Shown here in pieces: positions 34,124 through 42,856 of a stretch of 64,000 nucleotides of DNA; the stretch's first letter is position 1, and each line of letters opens with the position of its first letter. The stretch is from Candidatus Nitrosocosmicus arcticus (GTDB lineage: Archaea; Thermoproteota; Nitrososphaeria; Nitrososphaerales; Nitrososphaeraceae): contig NZ_ML675582.1 of NCBI RefSeq assembly GCF_007826885.1, positions 1 to 64,000 of the forward strand, written 5' to 3'. A program made the position numbers and the translations under genes. The notes under the pieces were generated by a model. That model was given only the letters and a program-made list of their open reading frames with translations, did not search any database and was not told the origin of the DNA.

Positions 34124-35255
34124 GTAAATCAGTCATTTTCTTTATGTTACTAACATTTTCTAGATCTCTTATACACTTTATGATATACCTTATTGCTGAT
34201 TTTGTGTCATAATTATTATTCAACATTCTCAAAAACTTGGAAAATTTTTGTCTATCGGATTCGTTCACAGATTCTGTTATTTTTCCGTTTTTCACAAATT
34301 CCGATATGAAATACGATGAAATTTCATTGTCTGCAAGAATAGCGTTTTTCAATTTTGTTTCATGAAAACTAAAGTCGTTGTCGTAGATCTCACCCAAGAA
34401 AAGGAGTTTGAGAGAATTTGGAGAATATTTGTTTAGAAAATCACTGATAGTAATAGTATTGCCGCTTGAATTTGACATCTTCTTAGACTTAATTTTCAAA
34501 ATACCTACATGAATCCACTTTGGTTTTTTTTCGTTTTCCTGGGTAATCCGCTGCATCTGACGAGAAATTTTAAAAATGAATTCGTGGTGAGGATATACCA
34601 ACTCTTCTGCCCCACCATGTATATCATAGTAATTGTTAAAAACAGATTTAATGATTTGAAAATCTTGATAGTGCCATCCGGGGATACCGCTAACTAAGTT
34701 CTTAAAATAGAATTCAGAGCGTTCATCGCCCATTATAGCGAGTTCATAAAAATTCTCCGCATTCCAAAGCATTATATCTTTTTGATCTAGTTTACCTGAC
34801 GAGATATCAATAGGCATATTGTCCAACTCTTCAGTTGTGAAGCCAAAAGGACTCTTGATATCTGAATCTATTTTAAGATAAACATTACCTCCATAAGAGT
34901 AAGCCTTCTTGAGTTTAAGTAAGTTTATTATTTGGTTCATCATTTGAACCTGGAAATTAGACACTCGGGTGAACGTGAAATTTTCAATAACTTGCAATTT
35001 TTGTAAATCCTTGGTCAGTTGGTTCAGATGATGGGAAGTCATATTATCAAGTGAAACATTATTATCATCTGTCCTCATTTTAGCGAATATTTTTGGGTCT
35101 ATATCAGTTAATTGTACGACAGCAATGGGACATTGGCCCAAATATTTGTAATAATTGATGAGAAAATTAAAAAAAATAAAAATTCTGGCATGTCCCAAGT
35201 GGCTTTTTTCATACAAGGTTGGCCCGCAGATAAAAATTTTCATTTTTTTATGCAT
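34104..35255 (-). CDS. CysRS/MshC-like ligase lacking two zinc ligands
   Basis: A 383-residue class I ligase related to cysteinyl-tRNA synthetase. Present are FICGPTLYEKSHLGHARI near 8-25 (HIGH motif HLGH and the first zinc Cys), DIHGGAEELVYPHHE near 215-229 and a KMSKS variant, KKMSNSSG. Typical CysRS has four zinc ligands that read the cysteine thiol. Here the segment GWHYQDFQI lacks the Cys of the usual GWHIECS, and the Glu of HHENE is absent (HHEFI). The protein ends at LLGLQYH, without the C-terminal anticodon-binding part, as in the mycothiol ligase MshC. It probably ligates an amino acid to a small molecule. An in-frame TAA lies just upstream of the ATG. Confidence 0.82.
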   Translation of the reverse strand: MHKKMKIFICGPTLYEKSHLGHARIFIFFNFLINYYKYLGQCPIAVVQLTDIDPKIFAKMRTDDNNVSLDNMTSHHLNQLTKDLQKLQVIENFTFTRVSNFQVQMMNQIINLLKLKKAYSYGGNVYLKIDSDIKSPFGFTTEELDNMPIDISSGKLDQKDIMLWNAENFYELAIMGDERSEFYFKNLVSGIPGWHYQDFQIIKSVFNNYYDIHGGAEELVYPHHEFIFKISRQMQRITQENEKKPKWIHVGILKIKSKKMSNSSGNTITISDFLNKYSPNSLKLLFLGEIYDNDFSFHETKLKNAILADNEISSYFISEFVKNGKITESVNESDRQKFSKFLRMLNNNYDTKSAIRYIIKCIRDLENVSNIKKMTDLLGLQYH

Positions 35256-35349
35256 AATTTAAAAATAAGGAACACTAAATTATTTCTCCGAGTTTACAGA
35301 TATGGAAGGTCGCCATGAAATTCAAATAGAAGATCACAAATATTTTTGG

Positions 35350-36168
35350 CTAAATATTCTTAATGTTACCAGCATTTGTACTATCATACCGCTTTAGGGT
35401 CTTTACTATCATATAAACATCTTCTTTACTATTACAAATTCGACCTATTTTGATACAGTCTCTTATATCTCTGGATTTCAGTTTAATCCAAACTAATTGA
35501 GCAATCAGAGTTGAGATTTCATAATCAATATTACACTCACTTGCTAAAATATGGTTTGATATCTTTTCAAATGTAGCGTAATCATATTTCTTAAAGTAGA
35601 GGACAAAAAAACGTGATAACAGTGGGGTTAAAAGTTTTTTTTCGTCATTGCAAGATGCAAAAACCCATGTCCTCATGATTGATTTTCGAGTTTTTTCATA
35701 CTTGGTTTCACTTAATATTCCAGTTTCCATTAGACTCAACAAGGCTGCCTGATCCTTGATTGCCATGTATTCAATTTCATCGATTATAAGATTTTTTGGT
35801 CTGTTATTGAATAAATAATCTAACATTCCGGCTTTTGTGCTATGACTACCTAATGTAAAATAGGAACGTGAAAGTTTCATACATTCCATCAAGAATAGCG
35901 TTTTGGCTGATCCGGGGGGACCCACTAACAATATATGGACGGGCAATGATGAATTAAATGCATAATTAAAAATTTTTTTAATGTCATCATATCCAACTAT
36001 GTTTGCAAATAAGTTTTCTGATATTTCCATGGAATTTTTTTCAATCTGAGGTGCCTCTAAATTATCATGATAATTCTTATTCTCGATCTTTTTTCGAATC
36101 CTCATCTTATTACTGCTGCTAATTGAGTTCATTCCATTCTCTTGCACATCAGTAGAATGGTCTTGCAT
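35350..36168 (-). CDS. AAA-type ATPase
   Basis: A 272-residue ATPase. Residues 55-215 hold the AAA+ core: Walker A VGPPGSAKTLF near 80-90, Walker B LIIDEIEYM near 124-132, sensor ASCNDEKKL near 172-180 and the arginine finger region LLSRFFVLYF near 184-193. A short C-terminal helical lid follows. The N-terminal 45 residues are polar and probably disordered. It resembles RuvB- or clamp-loader-like archaeal AAA proteins of unknown role. It is 94 bp upstream of the CysRS-like gene on the same strand and could lead that transcription unit, though the gap allows an independent promoter. Confidence 0.8.
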   Translation of the reverse strand: MQDHSTDVQENGMNSISSSNKMRIRKKIENKNYHDNLEAPQIEKNSMEISENLFANIVGYDDIKKIFNYAFNSSLPVHILLVGPPGSAKTLFLMECMKLSRSYFTLGSHSTKAGMLDYLFNNRPKNLIIDEIEYMAIKDQAALLSLMETGILSETKYEKTRKSIMRTWVFASCNDEKKLLTPLLSRFFVLYFKKYDYATFEKISNHILASECNIDYEISTLIAQLVWIKLKSRDIRDCIKIGRICNSKEDVYMIVKTLKRYDSTNAGNIKNI

Positions 36169-36595
36169 GAATTCTAATAATCGATAGTCTATAAAAATAT
36201 ACTTGTGAAATCTAGTATGCTATTTCTGCTTTTATGGATTTAGACCTTGCGGCTACACTCTCTCCATGATTCAGCCGAGTTTCAATATATCCACATCAAA
36301 TAATATCTAGAGGCGTTCAAGGTTTTAGATATCAAATTAATTCATTTGTCCTTTTGATATTATAGTAGTAACTTATACTGATGTAGTTATAGGTCAATAT
36401 GGATTTTTAGTACATATTTGTAAGTTTGGAAGTCCAGAATATTACATCTAATCCAGGTTTAAAGATTGAAATGCAGAATTTGGTTAAATAAACTAAATAT
36501 CCTCTTTATTAACCCAGGCATTAAACACTGAATTTTTTTCCTGAGTATACTTACAGAATTAACAAATAATATAGCAGTAATCCGATAGACAATAA
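36169..36595. other. Intergenic spacer, no gene seen
   Basis: A spacer of 427 bp between two divergent genes. It should contain both promoters. I see no open frame with coding character and no repeat. Confidence 0.5.
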
Positions 36596-37588
36596 TTGTT
36601 AAAAAAGACTAAACCGATTGTATTGGTAACAAGACCGATTCCAGAAGTAGGTCTGAAAATCTTAAAAAATCATTGTGATATTATAATGAATCAAAAAAAG
36701 GCTCCCCTTCGATATCCGGAACTGATGAATAAGGTGAAAGGGGTAGATGCAATTTTATGCTTTCTTAATGACAAAATAGACAATCAAATAATGGACACTG
36801 CTGGTCCATCACTTAAAGTTATAAGCACTTTTAGTACGGGCTACGAGCATATCGATGTCTCTGAAGCACATAGCAGAGGAATAAAGATAGGTTATACTGG
36901 AGACATTCTAACCGAAACAACGGCTGATTTAGGATTTGGATTATTGCTTTGTCTTGGCAGGAGAATAGTTGAGGGTGACAAATATCTAAGAAAAGGTAAA
37001 TGGAAATATGGCTGGAATCCTGATCTAATGATTGGAAGGGATTTGCATCACAAGACATTAGGAGTTATAGGGTTAGGAAAAATTGGGAGAGCAATTTGTA
37101 GGCGTGCAGTTGGGTTTGGAATGGAAATACTTTTCACAAAAAGAAACTTTGATCAAAATAATTTTAGGAATGAAAAATTTTGCAACAAAATGGAATATTG
37201 CAATTTACAAAGACTTGTTTCGGAATCAGACTATATTGTCATCTGCTGTACGCTAAATAAAGATAGTCATCATTTAATAGACTATGAAAAGATAAAAATG
37301 ATGAAAAATACTGCTTATTTGGTAAATATATCAAGGGGCAAAATTATTGAAGAATGGGATTTGATTCGTGGCTTAAAGGAGAAATTGATTGCAGGAGCTG
37401 GCCTAGACGTCTTTGAAGATGAGCCAATCCAGAGTAATAATCCATTACTCAAAATGCATAATGTAGTTCTATTACCACATATAGGTAGCGCCAGTCTCGA
37501 TACTCGAAATAGAATGTCGGAAATTGCGGCCTCTAATATAATTCACGTATTAAAAGGTCGTGAAGACAAGGCATTATTGTTAAGATAA
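36596..37588 (+). CDS. D-2-hydroxyacid dehydrogenase (glyoxylate/hydroxypyruvate reductase type)
   Basis: A 330-residue NAD(P)-dependent dehydrogenase that interconverts 2-oxo and D-2-hydroxy acids. The cofactor motif is VIGLGKIGRAICRRAVGFG near 157-175. The catalytic set is Arg in NISRGKIIEEWDL near 243-255, Glu in GLDVFEDEPI near 267-276 and His in LLPHIGSASLDTR near 290-302. GyaR and PGDH-like enzymes share this layout, and the absence of the ACT tail argues against phosphoglycerate dehydrogenase. The start is TTG at 36596. No ATG lies nearby before the domain (IVLVTRPIPEVG). Confidence 0.88.
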   Translation: MLKKTKPIVLVTRPIPEVGLKILKNHCDIIMNQKKAPLRYPELMNKVKGVDAILCFLNDKIDNQIMDTAGPSLKVISTFSTGYEHIDVSEAHSRGIKIGYTGDILTETTADLGFGLLLCLGRRIVEGDKYLRKGKWKYGWNPDLMIGRDLHHKTLGVIGLGKIGRAICRRAVGFGMEILFTKRNFDQNNFRNEKFCNKMEYCNLQRLVSESDYIVICCTLNKDSHHLIDYEKIKMMKNTAYLVNISRGKIIEEWDLIRGLKEKLIAGAGLDVFEDEPIQSNNPLLKMHNVVLLPHIGSASLDTRNRMSEIAASNIIHVLKGREDKALLLR

Positions 37589-37600
37589 CAATATTACCAC

Positions 37601-37888
37601 TCACATATCTAGCCTTTTAATCTTAACCTCTTCCTCATCTTCGTGAGTGCCTTTAATACAGTCCGTGTGAATAATTCTTATATTTGTCAATGTTATCTTA
37701 CCCGAAGGAATAGTGTTATTTTTTTGTAGTAAACGGAATCTGTTCTCCAATACGGCTCTGTGATCAGAACAGGTTAATCCTATCATAAATTTACTGTTAT
37801 CAGTCTCATCTTCTACCTCGATAATAAACTCTGGTGGAAGGGGGCATTTAGTGCCTTCGGATACAAAAGAGCAATGTTCAGGAATCAA
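37601..37888 (-). CDS. Small cysteine-containing protein of unknown function
   Basis: A 95-residue protein from a TTG start. Residues HCSFVSEGTKCPLPPEF (5-21) and GLTCSDHRAVLENRF (37-51) contain three Cys and two His at spacings that could bind zinc. The C-terminal half is beta-rich and ends in a charged tail. The composition looks coding and no family is recognised. It converges with the dehydrogenase gene, 12 bp apart. Confidence 0.6.
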   Translation of the reverse strand: MIPEHCSFVSEGTKCPLPPEFIIEVEDETDNSKFMIGLTCSDHRAVLENRFRLLQKNNTIPSGKITLTNIRIIHTDCIKGTHEDEEEVKIKRLDM

Positions 37889-38758
37889 CTATTAAAATAA
37901 TTCACGTTATCCAATTAAAGTTCTTTGTTTCTAAGGATAGCACATTATACTCCAAGATCAGTTTCTCAATGTAATAGGCCAGATATTGATACTGATTAGA
38001 TTGAACTAAACCTAACTACCTGGGACCAATTGAATATATAATATTATTTGAATTCTTGCTTTAGTGTTATTACTATCTGTAAATGTCTTGAAATGTAGTC
38101 TTGTTAACTAATTCTTATTCAACAAAGTAACAAATTTGGTGACGGTTCAGCTAACTCCATGTTGAACCTGAATTGACAAATAGGTAATCTTATTTCGCCT
38201 ACTTTGAAATTCATTGGAATTATCTCATCCTAAAAATCATTATCATTGAATTTATAAGTGTTTTTTAAATTTTTCTCCATTACCTCTACTATCAAATATG
38301 TTTTAACATTCTCTGAATTCTCCAATTCGATTGGTGCTCTACTTGGAACAATAAAGCAGAGCTAAGAGCAATCTCTAATTACAAAATTAGGTTCACTATT
38401 GTATGTAAACCTCATCTTAAAAGGGGGATAGGTTCAATTTAATAAAGATAAACAAGTTCATCTTTTTTTTAATTCCAGATACTAAGTTACTAGAGGTGTA
38501 ACGTAATACTAATTTTTATTAGTTTCTGCAACAAGGAGATCAGTAAAGCGTCATAGTCATTTTAACAGTTTGCTCGTGTCGATACTTTTCTATTAACCAT
38601 ACCCCTATATTTTATATCAGTCCCTACCCTAGGAATTCCTTAATATGTGATAAACTACCAAATACGCCTAGTTGATGATAATTTCGACAATAATAAGTTT
38701 CCAAGGCCTTCTAACTTACTTTGAGACCATCTGCAGTGTTTTGTGACAACTTAGTTCG
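37889..38758. other. Gene-poor stretch containing a decayed gene
   Basis: Apart from the minus-strand pseudogene at 38119-38415, I see no coding frame, tRNA or repeat here. The right part (38520-38758) presumably holds regulatory DNA for the plus-strand genes that follow. Confidence 0.5.
38119..38415 (-). pseudogene. Unidentified gene interrupted by two TAG codons
   Basis: On the minus strand one uninterrupted reading frame runs from an ATG (38415) for 98 codons to TGA (38121-38119), broken only by TAG at 38364-38362 and TAG at 38232-38230. All three segments read like real protein: RFTYNSEPNFVIRDC, then IVPSRAPIELENSENVKTY and IVEVMEKNLKNTYKFND, then IIPMNFKVGEIRLPICQFRF. Staying in one frame through two stops argues for a recently inactivated gene rather than chance. 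No family is recognised. Recoding of TAG is a remote alternative. Confidence 0.6.
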
Positions 38759-38893
38759 TTGAAACATAGGTTAACTTTTCCAGTAGAGATGTACTTCCTG
38801 ATCAGAGGTTATCTGGACCCTAATTCTTTACAACGAGGCAACAAAACATATACGATATATAACGTTTCATGTAATTATATTACCGTATCAAAA

Positions 38894-39223
38894 ATGAATC
38901 AATTAAACAATAACCTAAATAAGATAACTCATAAAATATCAGAAGAGGGTGCACCCATTTTAGAACAATTAATTGAGAAGTTAACTGGAAAAGGTGCGAT
39001 CATTACCTATTCATTTAATAACCTCAATATAGAGATGCCCAAGGCCCAGGGTCCTGAAGGACGCCAGCTCGGGGGCGGTAAGCTCACTGTGAACGGTACG
39101 ATCAGAATTTCGGCCGAAGTTCATAAGAAAAATGATGACAATTTTGAAGAAACGAAAGGTATGGAAATGCCGAGTAAAGTGGACATTCAAGGCTATGATA
39201 GCAACAATGATGTTATCCACTAA
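38894..39223 (+). CDS. Small protein of unknown function, first of a pair
   Basis: About 109 residues from the ATG at 38894. The frame is open back to a TTG at 38759, but the upstream part looks less coding-like and contains TATA-like elements (atatataac near 38860), so the ATG is preferred. The N-terminal part is helical (LNKITHKISEEGAPILEQL) and is followed by beta-type segments (GAIITYSFNNLNIEMPKAQ, a Gly-rich loop, LTVNGTIRISAEV). No family recognised. Its partner gene starts 62 bp downstream on the same strand. Confidence 0.55.
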   Translation: MNQLNNNLNKITHKISEEGAPILEQLIEKLTGKGAIITYSFNNLNIEMPKAQGPEGRQLGGGKLTVNGTIRISAEVHKKNDDNFEETKGMEMPSKVDIQGYDSNNDVIH

Positions 39224-39285
39224 TGGAATCCAGTCTAGAATGCGTGGACCGCAGGTTGACAAGACTCCGCACAAATAATTGAGAT

Positions 39286-39852
39286 TTGGTTGGATTGACT
39301 CACGTCGACGATAAAGAAATTGAGAATTCTAGTAATCCTTTGATTGATATTTTTGTAAAAACAGTTAAAGCAGTTAAGAGTGGAAACTTACAGGTTAAAA
39401 TCCAGAACAAATCAGCAATAGATATCGTAGCGACTTCAGACAATGAATCAAACAAGATTGATATCGATCTACTGGAACCTGAATTATTCGATCTCTTCAA
39501 AATAAGTAGTAGCGATGCTCATAAAGATAAGAACATACCACATGATAAAGAAACCGACAGTTCGGTAGATAAGATATTGGAAAAACTGGATGGTGCCAGG
39601 GAATTTATACACTCCATGACCGATAAAGAATCAACTTTTCAACTCCAGTTGGATTTAGCCAAGACTTTTGCACATAAATTGACAGAAAATAACGTTACGG
39701 TTGTATTAATGCGAAAGGGTAAGGAGGCCATGGTATTAGGAAAGGAGGCAAAACCAACTGTGTCGAAGATCATCTCGGGTAGCGATGATTTACAGATTAA
39801 AAGTGTAATTGAATCCTCAAAGCTAATTGGTGATATTAACCCAGAAAACTAA
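39286..39852 (+). CDS. Protein of unknown function, second of a pair
   Basis: A 188-residue protein from a TTG (39286). It is acidic in the middle (NKIDIDLLEPELFDLFKI near 62-79, then a Lys/Asp-rich linker). Its C-terminal 85 residues contain a helix and strand unit, FQLQLDLAKTFAHKLTENNV then TVVLMRKGKEAMVLG. The pattern 'helix, strand, Lys-Gly-Lys-Glu' recalls small regulatory domains, but I can name none. Same strand and close spacing suggest it works with the preceding gene. Confidence 0.6.
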   Translation: MVGLTHVDDKEIENSSNPLIDIFVKTVKAVKSGNLQVKIQNKSAIDIVATSDNESNKIDIDLLEPELFDLFKISSSDAHKDKNIPHDKETDSSVDKILEKLDGAREFIHSMTDKESTFQLQLDLAKTFAHKLTENNVTVVLMRKGKEAMVLGKEAKPTVSKIISGSDDLQIKSVIESSKLIGDINPEN

Positions 39853-40016
39853 TCTAACCCCTCTCCTTCAATTATCATTGCAAGAATTATAGTAATACTG
39901 ACAATTCGACTCCGAGAATTATAACATTATTAGATGTAGGGTCTCATTAATAGAATCCAAACACTTTGTTTAATTTATATACAATGATCCCTACTGCTTA
40001 ACCTTAGGTACCGCAT

Positions 40017-41060
40017 ATGTCAGATAATTCTATTGTTATAGTTAACCCCAATTCCAAGGGTGGACAAACAGGAAAAAATTGGGAGTCCATTGAACAAATA
40101 TTAGTAAAATATTTTGGTAATGACTTAAAAATTGTGTTCACAGAGAAAGCAGGCGATGGAATAGTGCTCGCTCGAAAGCACCTACATAAAGGATCCACAC
40201 AGATAATACCCATAGGGGGTGACGGAATTATTAACGAAGTTACTAATGGATTTTTCAAAGAAAATATTAACAGAAACATTGACTCTGTAGATTTTAAAGA
40301 TATCAAACATGATGATTTATTATCAGTTACGAATGTTGAACCCATTAATCCAGATGCCATTTTGACAATACTTCCAGGGGGAACGCGCAATGTATTAATT
40401 AGGTCCCTAGGTTTATCGCCAGATTTTGATGACTGTTGTAAGAACTTATCAGAATCCAAAAATTTTAAAAAGATTGATGTTATTGCTGCATTAGTAATGG
40501 CTAACAACGAAAAAGATTCGAGACCTGAATTCAGATTATTCCTAAATGCTGCTGAGATAGGATTGGGTGCGGAAATTATTGATAAATCTAAACTGGTAAG
40601 AGATCAAATTAGTAGTCGACTACTTTCTACTGTTACTGGAATACTTGCAACGCTTCCTACTTATAAAAGTAATGTATGTGAAATAATTGAAGGATCACTT
40701 GAAAGCAAGAGTACAAGTAATAGGCTTTTGACAAAAATGACCATGGGCATGGTATCTAATGGCAGTTATTTAGGGGGTGGATTCCAAGTTGCAACTAAGG
40801 CGGACGTAACTGATGGACTACTTGATACAATAGTAATAAAAAATTCGGACAGTTTCAAAATCCTACATAAATTAATAAATATAAAGAAGGGTGAGGAGGC
40901 CATTTCAAATGAGAACGATATCTACTATAGTCAGTCTCAGATAGTAAAGTGGATAACTGAAATTCAAAATAATATAACTGTGTCTGTTGATGGAGAACCT
41001 ATCGGAATTTTACCTGGTTTATTTAGAATCCACCCACAAAATTTAACTATCCGATTATGA
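40017..41060 (+). CDS. Diacylglycerol-kinase-family lipid kinase
   Basis: A 347-residue protein of the DAGK/sphingosine-kinase/YegS fold, expected to phosphorylate a lipid alcohol at the membrane. Motifs: IVNPNSKGGQTGKNW near 8-22, the nucleotide site PIGGDGIINEVTNG near 65-78, ILPGGTRNVLIRSLG near 119-133, then AAEIGLGAEIIDKSK near 177-191 and a C-terminal VSVDGEPIG. Archaeal phospholipid synthesis makes ether lipids, so the substrate may be archaeol-like rather than diacylglycerol. A TATA-like tttatatac lies about 40 bp before the ATG. It is a single gene. Confidence 0.86.
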   Translation: MSDNSIVIVNPNSKGGQTGKNWESIEQILVKYFGNDLKIVFTEKAGDGIVLARKHLHKGSTQIIPIGGDGIINEVTNGFFKENINRNIDSVDFKDIKHDDLLSVTNVEPINPDAILTILPGGTRNVLIRSLGLSPDFDDCCKNLSESKNFKKIDVIAALVMANNEKDSRPEFRLFLNAAEIGLGAEIIDKSKLVRDQISSRLLSTVTGILATLPTYKSNVCEIIEGSLESKSTSNRLLTKMTMGMVSNGSYLGGGFQVATKADVTDGLLDTIVIKNSDSFKILHKLINIKKGEEAISNENDIYYSQSQIVKWITEIQNNITVSVDGEPIGILPGLFRIHPQNLTIRL

Positions 41061-41318
41061 CCTGTTAAACAGATTGATATATACTCAAACATTTCAACCT
41101 CTTTCCCTTTAATGGTAATTATGTGTACATTTATTTGACAAAATGTGAACAAGCGGATGGATTGTCTTACAGGGAGTAGAGTCTACGACGAATTATTGTT
41201 TCGATGGCATTATTAAGATGTCACTAGGTCAAAGCATGCATCACCCCTGATATAGGATGTTACTTTAGAACTTTCAAACATAGTCAATATCAATTTAGAT
41301 AATAGCAGTTTGTCTAAA

Positions 41319-41477
41319 ATGTGCCCAGTATCAATAAGAGGGCTGGATCTCCCATGTGAAAGAATAAGCAACTATAGTGGTTTCGAAACTGTGAAAGTTC
41401 CGTTCTATGACAGCTTCTTTGTGCCGAGGATATATTCTGAACAGGTATACAGAAAAAATCATAGTGGGATATATTAA
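41319..41477 (+). CDS. Possible 52-residue protein or gene fragment
   Basis: ATG to TAA with protein-like composition (VSIRGLDLPCERISNYSGFE, then VKVPFYDSFFVPRIYSEQVY). No family recognised. It is surrounded by decayed genes and may be another fragment. Confidence 0.3.
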   Translation: MCPVSIRGLDLPCERISNYSGFETVKVPFYDSFFVPRIYSEQVYRKNHSGIY

Positions 41478-41519
41478 TGAAATTAATTAGAGGAAGAGGG
41501 AACTCAAAATATTTTGATC

Positions 41520-41768
41520 ATGCAAGCGGTTATCTTCCATCCTATCTTGTTGATGTGTTTGAAAGGAGCCTCAATTCAGAAGATTTGTTCGATTGTTCAT
41601 AGATTATTGCCAATCTCAGATGAATTGATCAAAAAATATTTGTTTTACATAATTGAATACGGACTGGTCTCTTCTAACGGTAGCAGTTAGTTCTATTTTT
41701 CAAGCCAGGATGGAATAAACTTATTATTCAAAATAGAGCGCAAGAAATTGACAGAAACTGACCACTAG
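41520..41768 (+). pseudogene. Winged-helix regulator with in-frame TAG
   Basis: The frame from ATG 41520 reads ILLMCLKGASIQKICSIVHR, then LIKKYLFYIIEYGLVSSNG, then TAG at 41688-41690, and continues in the same frame with FYFSSQDGINLLFKIERKK to a stop at 41766-41768. The order (repressor-like helix, KxxI turn, LIKKYL recognition helix, 'YGLVS' wing, 'Y-x-S-x-DGI-x-LL' helix) matches the small winged-helix proteins that are abundant in thaumarchaea, where the wing would continue directly through the TAG position. A nonsense mutation is the simplest reading. Confidence 0.6.
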
Positions 41769-42122
41769 CGAGATTCTCTTGTATTTGAAGTGAACTAGTC
41801 CAAACAGAGATAATAGTAAAAAAGGCTTATCTTGCTAGCGAAATTGCAAAATCTCCCTAGTGGTATCCAATCCCACCTCACAACATTATAAGATAAATGC
41901 AGTCTAAAATATCTTAAAATGCTGTTATGGCTTTTGAGATTTAATAGAAATTAAGTTCTCGTAATTTGCCTTTGTGATAAAATAAAATTTGGGATATTAT
42001 TGCTGATAACGATAGCCGGAGAAAATGAATTTGAACGTATACATTAGACTAATAGAATATCTTTGAGACGGTAATCCTATTGTAAAAATACATGACGAAA
42101 TGGCAGACCGCAGGGGTAGTTT

Positions 42123-42312
42123 ATGAAAAATTTTAATGAAAATAAAAATAATGAAAAAATGGAACAATTGCTTTCTGAGTTAAAGTTTTTGGAAGATGAG
42201 AACAGGCAGCTCAAAGCGAATGAGGATTCTTAAAAGGATTTACAAATCATTACCGTTCTTGAATTAAGGACACCATTACAAACCATTTTAGGATATGTTG
42301 AAATGATAAAGC
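42123..42312 (+). pseudogene. Sensor histidine kinase remnant
   Basis: From ATG 42123 a coiled-coil-like stretch (MEQLLSELKFLEDENRQLKA) ends at TAA 42231-42233. In the same frame the next codons read LQIITVLELRTPLQTILGYV, the HisKA dimerisation motif in which the phospho-accepting His of the usual HELRTP is Leu. Similarity ends near 42312. The stop, the lost His and the missing ATPase domain show a dead kinase. An intact response regulator lies 164 bp downstream. Confidence 0.75.
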
Positions 42313-42475
42313 TTCGAATTTTTTTTGTATATATGTGTTGCCGATACTTTTTGAACCGTTGACAATTAGAGTAAATCTTTTGCCATATTGTATTGAACTC
42401 GCGTAACTGAAAACAAATTCTTGGTTATCCTCCATATTGTAAACGGTTAAATATTCACTGATTAAAATATTAAAT

Positions 42476-42856
42476 ATGTCGGGATCTTCGTCTGTTATGG
42501 TAGTTGAAGACGAAAAGGAACTGGCTTCACTATTTAAGGCCTTTGTAGAAAAGATGGGCTATGATGCAGTGTCCTTCACAGATCCGTTGATTGCGCTAGA
42601 ATTCTTTAAGCAGAGTACTAAAGAGTTTTCACTGATACTTACTGATCTAAGGATGCCAGAAATGTCAGGAATAGAGTTAGCTGCTGAAATCAGAAAATTA
42701 AATGATAAGATCAAAATCATTCTGATCACAGCATTTATGGTTGATGATTTAATATTGAGTGAGAGCTATAAGGCTGCCAAGATAAATGAAATAGTCCAAA
42801 AGCCAGTCAAAATTGCAGAATTAAGAGAAATCATCAGTATGGTATTACAGGAATGA
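42476..42856 (+). CDS. Single-domain response regulator (CheY-like)
   Basis: A 126-residue receiver domain: acidic pocket VVEDEKE near 9-15, phospho-acceptor Asp in LILTDLRMPEMSGIELA near 52-68, Thr in IILITAF near 80-86 and Lys in VQKPVKI near 108-114. There is no output domain, so it acts by protein contact or as a phosphate relay. Its likely partner kinase immediately upstream is broken, so it must now be served by another kinase or be orphaned. Confidence 0.9.
   Translation: MSGSSSVMVVEDEKELASLFKAFVEKMGYDAVSFTDPLIALEFFKQSTKEFSLILTDLRMPEMSGIELAAEIRKLNDKIKIILITAFMVDDLILSESYKAAKINEIVQKPVKIAELREIISMVLQE

Larger units (their letters stand above)
41061..42475. other. Degenerate region with signal-transduction gene remains
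   Basis: 1.4 kb without an intact recognisable gene. It contains a short open frame at 41319-41477, a broken winged-helix gene (41520-41768) and a broken histidine kinase (42123-42312). On the minus strand 42310-42435 reads MEDNQEFVFSYASSIQYGKR and onward, which looks protein-like and abuts the kinase remnant head to head, suggesting a rearrangement junction near 42310. Confidence 0.55.

Noticed and set aside
38119-41768. Genome-wide TAG recoding (pyrrolysine)
   Set aside because: Two remnants carry in-frame TAG, but neighbouring remnants are broken by TAA, TGA and frameshifts, and clear genes such as tfb and nuo show no internal TAG. Decay is simpler.
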